In this document: positions 1-8,130 of the stretch, piece after piece | Layout of the letters: each line of letters opens with the position of its first letter | How positions within the stretch are numbered: position 1 is the first letter of the stretch | DNA from: Rhizobium ecuadorense | GTDB lineage: Bacteria > Pseudomonadota > Alphaproteobacteria > Rhizobiales > Rhizobiaceae | Assembly (NCBI RefSeq): GCF_001187535.1 | Contig: NZ_LFIO01000386.1 | Location: 1 to 64,000, forward strand | Reading direction: 5' to 3' | Length of the DNA stretch: 64,000 nucleotides | Notes under the pieces: generated by a model | Database searches by the model: none | Told to the model about the DNA's origin: nothing | What the model saw: the letters and a program-made list of their open reading frames with translations, nothing else | Translations under genes and position numbers: made by a program

Positions 1-86
1 TGCGGCTCGCTACGTCACCTCACATTCGATTCATCGATCGCAGGACCTGCTCTAGATGTCCTAATCGTGCGGAGTGCACCTAAGCA

Positions 87-821
87 TCAATCGATCAGGC
101 GGTCATGTCCGATCGTACGAACAGCTTCGAGATGCCCAAAGGCACCTCGTCCGCCCTCCTTCGGATCGACATAGCGTTCAAATGCAAAGGACCCCATCTG
201 CGATAGAATGCCCAGATATTCGATGAAGCCGCCGATTGAAAAATCCTTGGCGGCGCCATCGCCTCCAAGGCGAAAATGCGGGGCCATAGTATAGACCTGA
301 TCGGCGCCGATCGACCCGAGCCGCCGGCGGACAGCATCGAAAACAGGCTTACCGGTCGTAGAATCCACCCAGCCGTTAATATCGAAAACACTGGCGTCCA
401 CGGCGGCAGCTACCGCCATATCGTCATCGAACGGAGGGATGCCCTCGATGACGTGGGTAGTAATGTCGGTGGTGGTGAGGGTGCCGAGATTCATCTTGAG
501 CGTGATCAGCTTAAACTTTGGGTGCCAGATGCTGACTTCGCCGAATGCATCACGCATGAAGGGCACCATTCTTGCGGAGTCGAATTCCGGATCGCCGGCA
601 AACAACGTATGCAGAATAGGCATGATAGGCTCGGGATCGCAGATCCAATAGAGACCATCACGCCACTGCCCACGACCATGTTCAATCCAGAAATCGACCA
701 TGGCGTCAGGCAGCTTCCCTCGATAGCCCTCAGCCTGCGAAGCAGAAACCGTTGTACCGCTTTTAAGCGGCCCGAATTCATCCAGCACTTCCTGCAGGGG
801 GCGCCGAGGTGTAACAGACAT
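87..821 (-). CDS. Tdi1-like T6SS immunity protein (GAD-like + DUF1851)
   Basis: A 244-residue cytoplasmic-type protein with no signal peptide. The N-terminal half (about residues 5-105) looks like a GAD-like domain. The C-terminal part (about 165-225, with the APHFRLGGDG segment followed by an IEYLGILSQM helix) resembles DUF1851. This pair of domains is the architecture of Agrobacterium Tdi1, the immunity protein that blocks the T6SS DNase Tde1. It is the last gene of the leftward effector unit, 36 bp after the 393-residue-class protein, and has a GGAG ribosome site 5 nt before ATG. The matching Tde1-type toxin domain is not evident in this window, so it either serves the HNH-like effector two genes upstream or is an orphan immunity gene. 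The family call is from sequence pattern; the partner is inferred. Confidence 0.7.
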   Translation of the reverse strand: MSVTPRRPLQEVLDEFGPLKSGTTVSASQAEGYRGKLPDAMVDFWIEHGRGQWRDGLYWICDPEPIMPILHTLFAGDPEFDSARMVPFMRDAFGEVSIWHPKFKLITLKMNLGTLTTTDITTHVIEGIPPFDDDMAVAAAVDASVFDINGWVDSTTGKPVFDAVRRRLGSIGADQVYTMAPHFRLGGDGAAKDFSIGGFIEYLGILSQMGSFAFERYVDPKEGGRGAFGHLEAVRTIGHDRLID

Positions 822-857
822 ATTGGCTCCAGATGCTCATCAAGCTGCTCGCCTTGG

Positions 858-2033
858 TCAAGGCAATCCTTTGTCGCGGCCCTTGAACGGCCTTGCCGAA
901 AGCTCTTTCGGTATGTCGTGTTGATGCCAGCCCTGATCATCCAACGTGTAATAACGAAGCCCGTAGTCGAACACATAGAGCTTATCGTTCTGGACAAAGA
1001 GGGCGCTCGGTTGCAGGACAAAGGGAGCGGAGCGCATCTTCACCTTGGGTGCGAACGGCTTTGCAACATGACCATCGAACCCAAATAGTTCGGCGCCGGT
1101 TGCGAGGACCAGATCGTTACGCCACCGAACGCCGTTCTTGAAATTCTTCTCTCGGTCGGCGATGGAGGAGATATCGCTAAAGCCGGCTTGCGGATTGCCC
1201 TTCATCACCAAACCGTCGGAGCCGATGACATAGTCAGCGTCAGGCCCATCGCTCTCGACATCGGCAATGTAGGAATAAGCGGGAAGAGACCGGGCGATAC
1301 GATCCGGCAGTGCCTGCTGCTTCCAGGCGCCGGGCCGACCGGTGAAAAGTGTTTTTAGACGCGGAAAGCTATCCAGTTCGGCATAAAGTTTTTTCTGAAG
1401 CTCAAATTCCTCGTCCTCAGACATCCCGTCTCGATAAAGCGGATGGCCAGGATAGAGATTGAAATGCCGCGTGTTTGCCGCCTGCGTGCCAACGACGAAG
1501 ATATCGCCGTTCTGGTTGGTCCCAAGAATCGTCCAATCGGGCACCTTGTAGGGATACTCCGTTGGTAGCGACGGAGAAACATCTTGCCAGGATTTTTCTT
1601 TGCCAAGCTTCAGGAAGCCTTCGCCACCCGCAACCAGCCATTGATCCCCAACCGGTAGAATAGAGGTAAACAAGATCTCTGGCGCGCTGTCAGTCTCAGC
1701 CTGGGTTCCGGGAATGATCGAATGCTCCGCGCCTTTGGGACCGATCACATAAATGTCGCCGTTCAGGCTGAGCGTCACATAAGATGGTTCACCGGCATTA
1801 TCGGGCCGCGGCACGACCCTGACATCTCGTAATTCGCGCCGAACATCGAGGCGCGAGAATGTTTGCGCCTCGGCATCGCGGGTGAGAATGATGGTATAGG
1901 GATCATCCCAACGCGGGCCGCCCACCAAAAGCGCAAAGTAACAGTCATCCGCCATAGCCGCGGCATAAAGCGTCGGCTCCCAAGCTCCATAGAGCTCCTC
2001 GAAATCTTCGTCGTCATCGATAGCGTCGATCAT
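858..2033 (-). CDS. Unrecognised ~391-aa protein, candidate immunity protein
   Basis: I do not recognise a family. The protein has an acidic N-terminus, no signal peptide or membrane segment, and repeated beta-rich stretches separated by aspartate/glycine turns and regularly spaced aromatics, which suggests a beta-propeller-like fold (inference). A GTG codon lies two codons upstream at 2039, but ATG at 2033 has a better-placed GAAAGAG and is preferred. It starts 18 bp after the stop of the DUF4150/HNH-like effector and precedes the Tdi1-like gene, the usual place for a cognate immunity gene. Wobble positions are less GC-rich than in the T6SS core genes, as for its neighbours. It could instead be a chaperone or non-immunity cargo. 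Confidence 0.6.
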   Translation of the reverse strand: MIDAIDDDEDFEELYGAWEPTLYAAAMADDCYFALLVGGPRWDDPYTIILTRDAEAQTFSRLDVRRELRDVRVVPRPDNAGEPSYVTLSLNGDIYVIGPKGAEHSIIPGTQAETDSAPEILFTSILPVGDQWLVAGGEGFLKLGKEKSWQDVSPSLPTEYPYKVPDWTILGTNQNGDIFVVGTQAANTRHFNLYPGHPLYRDGMSEDEEFELQKKLYAELDSFPRLKTLFTGRPGAWKQQALPDRIARSLPAYSYIADVESDGPDADYVIGSDGLVMKGNPQAGFSDISSIADREKNFKNGVRWRNDLVLATGAELFGFDGHVAKPFAPKVKMRSAPFVLQPSALFVQNDKLYVFDYGLRYYTLDDQGWHQHDIPKELSARPFKGRDKGLP

Positions 2034-2051
2034 CTTCACTCTTTCGATCTG

Positions 2052-3740
2052 TTAGGGATAGCGGCCATTGCGAAGAACCTTCGCGATATCGCCTGAAGGC
2101 AGTGGCTTTTCCTTGGTGCGACCGGGTGCTCTTAAACCAGTTTTTGCCTTAACCTGCGCTTCTGCTCGGACGTTGGCAGCCTCTGCGCAAGCCTTGTCAA
2201 TGTCCTTTGTCTGCAACAGCGCAGCTTGAGATCTTTGAAGAATCCTGCCCATGGGAGCAGTGCCAGGAAACTCCGGATGGTCAATGCCTGCAAACTCTTT
2301 CCGAATGTGTTCGTGCACTCCCCCCGAGTCATTCTTATTGCTATGTTCATCGCCCGTCAGACAGATTGACTCGCCTTGGCCTTCGGTTGGGGCGTTGGGA
2401 ACGCGTTCTGTCGTTACCTTTCCAGCTCGATCGCCTAACCGGTAGACCATGTCAGGTACGACGTGGTGAGTCTTGCCGCCACGTGCTGTGCATGGTCCAA
2501 AGATATCGTCGTAAGGCCCTATAAGGCACTCTTTCTTCTTTTTGTCATCGATCCTCGTATTGGAACCTGGATCAAGCGGAGGTGGTGGAATTGGCTTCGG
2601 CTTCGGCTTCTGCTCCTCTTCTTCCTTTTTCCGGGTCTCGGTTATTTCCTTGAGCTTCTGCTCGATCTGGTCTTCCGATAGCCCCTGGAAGGGCGAGAGA
2701 ACATTCTGAACTTCGGCATCCGACATTGTGCGGACGTCCATCGGCTTTCCGGCTAATGTCGACAAAATATCATTGGCAAGCGGAACGCGTTCATTGTCAT
2801 TGATAATGAGGCCGTACTTCCCTTCCCAGGTTGAAGACTTGAACATATCCAAAGGATTGCTCACATGCTCGCGACCGCCAAGCAGGCGATTTTGAGACAT
2901 GACATGTTCACCTGCGCCAGAGAAGATCGTCTGGAAAGCGCGCGCTTCCGCCGCTTTCTCAGCCTGCGTTTTGCTGAGGTCATCTAAGATCAGCGATCCG
3001 ACGCGACCCCAAATTCCAAATCTTTGGAGCGCCGCCGAACCAATTTTAGGCCAACTGGCGGTTGGCGTCTGCGTTGTGGGCGGAGCGGATGTGGTCGCTC
3101 CCCTCGTCGTTCCACTGACCAGTCCGCCACCTGCATTCGTCATTGTGCCGACATTCGCTTGCGCATATTGCGCACCCATGATCAGCGGCTCGGGCGAGGC
3201 ATCGCTCATCACGCGGCCTTCGTCTGCATTGGCGCCATTCAAGCGCAGCGATCCCCAGACGGGATCGTCGTCTTGCGGCGGGGCGTATGTCTGTGTGCCA
3301 CGGACGAAGATCGCTTCGCCCTGCGTGTTCCGATTGTTCATCCAGAAACGGTCGAGATGGCGGATGACGTGGGAGCCCTCAGCGCGTACCTGCTCGGCAT
3401 GACCGATCGGCTCGCAAATATTTTCGACGGTGCCGGATTTGAAACCCTTTTTTGTTCCCGGGGCGTCACCATGGACGTGGGTCGTGCAGGAGCGCATGAC
3501 CATCGCCTTCTTGCCGGTGAAGCGGACGGATGGCGTATAATCTTTGTCGTGCCCGCAATAGTCGACGATCGGGTACGGGATGGGGACGGCGGACGAGCCT
3601 ACCGGGGTCAGGCAGACATCCGGCGACAGCGAAACGATCCGCGCCTCATCGAGGTCGCGCAGCCCTTCGCGCGGCTGCCTCGTCGTCCACGGCCCTGGGT
3701 AATTCGGCTCGCCGACATAGTTATCGCGCGGGATGCTCAT
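2052..3740 (-). CDS. T6SS effector: DUF4150 PAAR-like N-terminus with HNH/Endo VII-like toxin domain
   Basis: A 562-residue polymorphic toxin. Residues about 1-160 are a DUF4150 PAAR-like domain, the spike tip that sits on VgrG, and closely match the N-terminus of the other effector in this window. A middle region is followed by a Lys/Pro-rich linker near 385-400. The C-terminal domain (about 405-562) has a THHVVPD motif (His425, His426) and later a GESICLTGDEH segment and a GGVHEHI segment (His466, His476, His478). That spacing resembles HNH/Endo VII toxin families with a conserved xHH signature, so nuclease activity is likely but unproven. An Ntox15-type domain was considered, but its HxxD motif is not seen in this region. 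It lies 121 bp downstream of the TusA-like gene and is followed by two candidate immunity genes. Confidence 0.75.
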   Translation of the reverse strand: MSIPRDNYVGEPNYPGPWTTRQPREGLRDLDEARIVSLSPDVCLTPVGSSAVPIPYPIVDYCGHDKDYTPSVRFTGKKAMVMRSCTTHVHGDAPGTKKGFKSGTVENICEPIGHAEQVRAEGSHVIRHLDRFWMNNRNTQGEAIFVRGTQTYAPPQDDDPVWGSLRLNGANADEGRVMSDASPEPLIMGAQYAQANVGTMTNAGGGLVSGTTRGATTSAPPTTQTPTASWPKIGSAALQRFGIWGRVGSLILDDLSKTQAEKAAEARAFQTIFSGAGEHVMSQNRLLGGREHVSNPLDMFKSSTWEGKYGLIINDNERVPLANDILSTLAGKPMDVRTMSDAEVQNVLSPFQGLSEDQIEQKLKEITETRKKEEEEQKPKPKPIPPPPLDPGSNTRIDDKKKKECLIGPYDDIFGPCTARGGKTHHVVPDMVYRLGDRAGKVTTERVPNAPTEGQGESICLTGDEHSNKNDSGGVHEHIRKEFAGIDHPEFPGTAPMGRILQRSQAALLQTKDIDKACAEAANVRAEAQVKAKTGLRAPGRTKEKPLPSGDIAKVLRNGRYP

Positions 3741-3861
3741 GCCGCCACTTGCCTCAAGCTTTCATTAGCAGATTTCTGCCGCTTCAACCCCAAAGTAGGG
3801 CGTAGAGCGTGTAATCGCGGAAGCTGGCGTGAAGGAGGGGTGGTTGGTCCGAACTTACGTG

Positions 3862-4242
3862 TCACGACCATATGCCTCCGTCGTGGGCTCTGCCTTTCTC
3901 AATTAGAAACGCATCAAAATTGCCGATATAGGCCGCGCATCTCAGGTAATCGCCGTTCGCTCGCGCTGCATGCCGGATGTCGATCTTTGCAACCGGATCA
4001 TCGGTGAGAACCAAAAGCCTCTCTCCTTGCTGCAGTGACATAAGCATCTTGTTCATGCGCCTCACAGGATAGGGGCAGCGGCGACCGCGTACGTCGGCGA
4101 CACCCTGAATGATGCCCTCGGCCAGATCGCCAGCAAAACACTCCGACCCTTCGGAGATATAAGTCTCGACGAAGCTGCGAAATTCGCTGTCAGTCACCAG
4201 GTCCGGAATAGCGTCGAATTCAACGGGAACAAATTCCTTCAT
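3862..4242 (-). CDS. TusA/SirA-like sulfurtransferase-family protein with N-terminal extension
   Basis: A 126-residue protein. Residues about 48-118 match the TusA/SirA fold, with the signature RGRRCPYPV carrying the persulfide cysteine (Cys56) and a later TDDPVAKIDI segment typical of the family. TusA proteins normally relay sulfur for tRNA thiolation or influence other sulfur pathways. Here about 47 acidic, aromatic residues precede the domain, an extension not usual in the roughly 80-residue housekeeping form. ATG is preceded by GGAG. It sits between the DUF3396 immunity gene (277 bp upstream) and the HNH-like effector (121 bp downstream), an odd place for housekeeping sulfur relay. It may be an accessory or immunity-like component of the effector module, or passenger DNA; no direct evidence decides. 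Confidence 0.75.
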   Translation of the reverse strand: MKEFVPVEFDAIPDLVTDSEFRSFVETYISEGSECFAGDLAEGIIQGVADVRGRRCPYPVRRMNKMLMSLQQGERLLVLTDDPVAKIDIRHAARANGDYLRCAAYIGNFDAFLIEKGRAHDGGIWS

Positions 4243-4519
4243 TTTGGATCTCCGTGGCGGTGCATAGGTCTCGCCTTTTCAGTCAAACCGCTGATCCATC
4301 TGAGATTTTCTGCTAGCCTCGCGTCCTTTCCGGAATTGAGATGAGCCCGCACGAGGAAAATCCATCTGTGTTACACGCGGTTGATGTACGGTATTGGACA
4401 CGTCGTCTCTCTATACGTTGTGTGTTCAGCAACCACATCGCGCGACCCAAGCTCGGCAAGGCAATCTGCAAACCACTCCAAAAGCGACAGCAATTATGGT
4501 TTTTAACTCGCCCCCGCTT

Positions 4520-5488
4520 TCAATCAAAACGGCGCAGCCATTCGAGAGTGACTTCCGGCCCGTCAGTTGGAAACGGCTCCTTGATTACTCCCCATCTGTA
4601 GCCTTCAAAGCGAATGGGTTTGATGAGCCGCGCGACCGCGCGATAGCTCTCGGGAACACCACCATTCGCGGTATCGCCCAAGACCGGCAAAGCCCCGGCG
4701 CGAAGGACTACACCGCTGGAGAACCGAACAAAGGAAACGTCGTCCGTCACCTTGGCCTGAGCCGCTGACGAGCCGCCAAGCGCCCGAATGTTCTCGTCGC
4801 CGAGAACAGTAAGCCAGTTTGATGAGCGTGGCTTCTCCCAGCCACCTTCCTCGGTTTCTGTCCAGTAGCTTCCCATGGCGTCGTATTCCAGCCCCGGATA
4901 TTGCTTGAGCCAAGGATAATAGTAGGCATCATCTGGCAATTCTGAACCCGGATTTGAAAGCGCACCTAAGCCAGCAGAACCGTGGATCGCGGAGACACGA
5001 TCGCACCAAACGCGCACCAGCTCCACAAACCGATCAGGATCACCAAAAACAAAGGCCGGAGGAAAATGAGCTTTGATACCGGACGAAGGCCACCTCGGCC
5101 TTTTCTTGTGGCCGAATGCCATGAATCGAAAGAGGGAGGGATCATCGGGCTCGTTGGGATCGGCTCGCTTCATGTTGATATAAGCTAACTCATCCTGTCC
5201 CAAGTCCGCCAGTTCTGCATAGGGACCGGCTACATCAGTGCCATCGTAGCGGCGCATCTTGCGTTCTTCGCCGACCTGAAAATGTGTTAGCCGATCAGCA
5301 AAGAAGCTAAGATAGTCTTTCAGGCAGTTGACGATGGCCTCGCGCTTCTGCGGCATCCATCCATCGGTGAAATATATGGACAGAAGTATCCCCACACGGG
5401 AGCGAACTTTGTGAACCATCTCGTCCCGCAGAACACCCCGTTTCTCAATGTCCTCGGGCACTTGTGCAAGATCGCGTGGAAATTCCAT
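4520..5488 (-). CDS. T6SS immunity protein, DUF3396/TsiV type
   Basis: A 322-residue protein whose body (about 25-300) fits the DUF3396 type VI immunity family: aromatic-rich alternating strands, an ASP/GLU-rich surface, and the conserved pattern around YYYPWLKQYPGLEYD followed by a SNWLTVLGDENIRALGG segment near residues 205-250. DUF3396 proteins (TsiV) bind and neutralise VRR-Nuc effectors in the cytoplasm. It begins 15 bp after the stop of the VRR-Nuc effector, with a GAGGG ribosome site, which is the expected effector/immunity layout. A 277-bp gap follows before the TusA-like gene, the largest gap in the leftward unit. Family assignment is good; pairing is inferred from adjacency. Confidence 0.85.
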   Translation of the reverse strand: MEFPRDLAQVPEDIEKRGVLRDEMVHKVRSRVGILLSIYFTDGWMPQKREAIVNCLKDYLSFFADRLTHFQVGEERKMRRYDGTDVAGPYAELADLGQDELAYINMKRADPNEPDDPSLFRFMAFGHKKRPRWPSSGIKAHFPPAFVFGDPDRFVELVRVWCDRVSAIHGSAGLGALSNPGSELPDDAYYYPWLKQYPGLEYDAMGSYWTETEEGGWEKPRSSNWLTVLGDENIRALGGSSAAQAKVTDDVSFVRFSSGVVLRAGALPVLGDTANGGVPESYRAVARLIKPIRFEGYRWGVIKEPFPTDGPEVTLEWLRRFD

Positions 5489-5503
5489 ATTCTGCCCTCT
5501 TTT

Positions 5504-7015
5504 TTAGCACTTGATGCCAGGTTTGGCTGTACCGCTGCTGCAGTCACAGTCCTTCGCGACATCTATCTTGACGTAGTCCGTCTTTGGATTGAGGCCGTTT
5601 TTTTGCGCAATCCTCTCATATTCGCCGCTTGCCTGCATCGGTGTCTCTCCGTCAACATCCCCTCCGGACGTTGGGAATTTCAACTCGAAAATTTTCCAAA
5701 GCTTTCCGTCTTTCCACCAGGATATGTCAGGTCTTGGCATGCCTCGCACGGGATATTGAGATGATGGCATGCCAGAAACATTATTGCTGGGGTTGGCGCT
5801 ATATCCGTTCTCAGGGTCATAGCTGATCTCGGGACGCGGCCCGTCGGCGTTCGGGCTTTTCGGATAGCGAGGCGTTCCATCCGAGCGCCGCGGTCCGTTC
5901 GGATCATAATGTTTTTCACGAAGCTTCCGGGCCACACATTCGGTATAGGTTGCCGCACCGCCGCGGTCTTTCATGCATTCGCACGCAAGCTTACAAATGT
6001 CATCGCATTCGGCCTTTGCAGCCGAAACGCGCACATTCTCCGCCGCGGTCTGCGCTGTGTCCTGATTGCCGGCCATCGAGAAGACGCGGTTCCACGCGCG
6101 ATCCTTAATGGCCTGCGCCGCATCATAATCACCAGCGGGAAGCGCTGTTCCGCGAATTTCACCTGCAGCAGCGCCAAGCACCGACATCTGAGCCGGCGTC
6201 AAACCTTTTCCAGGCGTCGTCGAGTAGTAATCCAGTTCAGACAGCATCGTTGTTATTTGGGCCTTTGTGACCCCGCCAGACGTCAGCGCATCGACGATTG
6301 CAGCCCAGATTCCGGTGCGACGCATAGACGGGAGCGGCCTGCTTGTGGTTGTCGTGGCCGTTCCGCCCCTTCGGGATGCTCCATCAAAAAGACCACCGCC
6401 TGCATCGATGACACTGCCGCCGGCATTCTGAGCAACTTGGTATGAACCGGGAGGCAATGCCGTCGAATTGTTCATGGATCCCGGAAGAGACGTATACTCG
6501 GCGCTTGCAAGAGCCAGCGATCCCCGCACCGGATCGGTGTCCAACGGTGCTGCGTAAACTCCGGTGTCACGAATGAAAATCGCTTCGCCTTCGGTGTTCC
6601 CACTGTTCATCTTGAAACGATCAAGATGACGGATGACCGGCGAACCTTCGGCACGAACCTGAGCCGCATGCCCCACCGGTTCGCAGACGTCCTCGACCGT
6701 TGCCGATTTTATTCCGCGTGCTGTCCCCGGCTTGTCACCATGGACATGAGTTGTGTGCGCTCGCAAAACCATGGCCTTTTGCGAGGTGAAACGCACGCTG
6801 TCGGTATAAAGTGCGTCATGCCCGCAATAATCGACGATTTGATACGGGATCGGGACGATCGATGACCCTACGGGCGTCTTGCAGACATCCGGCGCGAGGC
6901 AGATGATGCGGGCGGAATCGTTGTCGCGAAGCCCCTCTCGCGGTTTGCGTGTCGTCCACGGCGAAGGGTATTGCGGCTCTCCTCCATACATGTCCTGAGG
7001 TGGAGGCAGGCTCAT
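5504..7015 (-). CDS. T6SS effector: DUF4150 PAAR-like N-terminus with VRR-Nuc DNase domain
   Basis: A 503-residue effector. Residues about 1-160 are a DUF4150 PAAR-like domain nearly superimposable on that of the 562-residue effector (shared VVGSS-like, VDYCGHD, THVHGD, IRHLDRF and EGEAIF-type motifs). The middle is low-complexity Gly/Thr-rich and helical. The C-terminus from about 400 fits a VRR-Nuc/PD-(D/E)XK nuclease: Asp430, then Glu444-Leu-Lys446 (FELKFP) and a downstream helix QASGEYERIAQKNG. VRR-Nuc T6SS effectors are DNases that act on structured DNA in target cells. The ATG overlaps the DUF2169 adaptor stop (ATGA), so adaptor and cargo are translationally coupled, and a DUF3396 immunity gene follows at 15 bp. 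The C-terminal tail is Cys-rich (CDCSSG, IKC end). Confidence 0.85.
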   Translation of the reverse strand: MSLPPPQDMYGGEPQYPSPWTTRKPREGLRDNDSARIICLAPDVCKTPVGSSIVPIPYQIVDYCGHDALYTDSVRFTSQKAMVLRAHTTHVHGDKPGTARGIKSATVEDVCEPVGHAAQVRAEGSPVIRHLDRFKMNSGNTEGEAIFIRDTGVYAAPLDTDPVRGSLALASAEYTSLPGSMNNSTALPPGSYQVAQNAGGSVIDAGGGLFDGASRRGGTATTTTSRPLPSMRRTGIWAAIVDALTSGGVTKAQITTMLSELDYYSTTPGKGLTPAQMSVLGAAAGEIRGTALPAGDYDAAQAIKDRAWNRVFSMAGNQDTAQTAAENVRVSAAKAECDDICKLACECMKDRGGAATYTECVARKLREKHYDPNGPRRSDGTPRYPKSPNADGPRPEISYDPENGYSANPSNNVSGMPSSQYPVRGMPRPDISWWKDGKLWKIFELKFPTSGGDVDGETPMQASGEYERIAQKNGLNPKTDYVKIDVAKDCDCSSGTAKPGIKC

Positions 7016-8118
7016 GCAGCCGCCCTTCCAGCTTCTCCACTTGTCTTAAGGACAACACGGCTTAGCGTGAGCGTCGTTTCGCCAGCATCAGGCAACGGGA
7101 AGCGTGCGCGCCAAGTCAAGATCACGCGCCCGTCGCTCCGCCAATCGAAAAGTACACCGTCAAGATTGAGGAGATGCCATTCATCGCGGTCTTCTCGCCG
7201 GCAATGAATCCCGAGCTTCACATCGGGCAAAGCCCCTCTCGCCACAGAAAACTCAGGATGCATGTTTTCCAACAGATATTCCTCGCCTCCCTCCAACCAG
7301 GGCATGGCGATGAGATCCGGATGCGCGCATTGCCAAAACCGTGGGTCGAAATCTTCCGGCAGAAGTGGGTGGCGTTGGGAAAGCCAGGTGTCGTCGTAGG
7401 TGCCGGCGTATTGTTGCCGCGGCCTCCACCAAGGAGAGATCGGTCCGAACCCCTGCGGTTCATAGCGACGACGCCAGTCGATTGAGGTCTCATCGGCTGC
7501 CACGATCGAGGGCGCAAGGTGAGGAACCGCTTCTGGTCCGACATCGAGATTAACGACACCGCAGCCCAGTGGATTTGCCGGCTCGACATCGCTGGGCGCC
7601 CCCGTTTGCGGGTCTCCGGTTCCTGGTATTTGCCCTCCATAGGCATTGCTCCAGGCCAAGGAAACAGACGTTGTCGGCTCCGTTTCACTCAATTTCCAGT
7701 CACTAAGGACTCGCTTCGGTTCCGTCGCGAGGAAACCGGCCCACCGGTCACGGATGATAGGATGCCAGAATCGTCTTCCATGCACCCTCAGCGTCTTTCC
7801 GACATGTCCCACCTGCAAGCTGCAGATCCATGACTGCGCGGATTTACCCTCTGGTGCGTAGCTGCTTCCAAGGAATGTTATGTCGGTACCTGGCTTCTCG
7901 GGCGTCAAATCCGTTTGTCGTAACAGCACACCTTGATGCGGATCACCGTCATAGGCGTCTTCCCACTGGAAATCCTCCTGCGCACGGCGCAAGCGCAACT
8001 TGCCGTCCTGAACATGTTCGAACGTCCCGCGAACCGACACGACGCAATCCAAATCGCCGTTGGCGTCGAATTGCCGAAAGGCCATGGCTGGAAAGGGAAG
8101 TCGGTTGATCAGTTCCAA
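7012..8118 (-). CDS. tap: DUF2169 T6SS effector-loading adaptor (Tap-like)
   Basis: A 368-residue DUF2169 protein. In Agrobacterium this family (Tap) loads DUF4150/PAAR-like effectors onto VgrG. Visible hallmarks are the N-terminal PFPAMAFRQFDANGD segment, the DITFLGSSYAPEGK region and the SLAWSNAYGG motif. The start is a TTG codon at 8118, supported by a strong GAGGAGGAAG ribosome site about 6 nt upstream; no in-frame ATG is as well placed. It lies 12 bp after vgrG and overlaps the next effector gene by 4 nt, the vgrG-adaptor-effector-immunity order known in Agrobacterium. It may also load the second DUF4150 effector, since the two N-termini are so alike (inference). Confidence 0.9.
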   Translation of the reverse strand: MELINRLPFPAMAFRQFDANGDLDCVVSVRGTFEHVQDGKLRLRRAQEDFQWEDAYDGDPHQGVLLRQTDLTPEKPGTDITFLGSSYAPEGKSAQSWICSLQVGHVGKTLRVHGRRFWHPIIRDRWAGFLATEPKRVLSDWKLSETEPTTSVSLAWSNAYGGQIPGTGDPQTGAPSDVEPANPLGCGVVNLDVGPEAVPHLAPSIVAADETSIDWRRRYEPQGFGPISPWWRPRQQYAGTYDDTWLSQRHPLLPEDFDPRFWQCAHPDLIAMPWLEGGEEYLLENMHPEFSVARGALPDVKLGIHCRREDRDEWHLLNLDGVLFDWRSDGRVILTWRARFPLPDAGETTLTLSRVVLKTSGEAGRAAA

Positions 8119-8130
8119 GCAACTTCCTCC

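Noticed and set aside
2052..2526. Assignment of the 562-residue effector to the Ntox15 (Tde1) DNase family
   Set aside because: The C-terminal domain shows an HH-VVPD and GEHS-type arrangement but not the HxxD motif expected of Ntox15, so an HNH/Endo VII-like call is kept and Ntox15 left only as an alternative.
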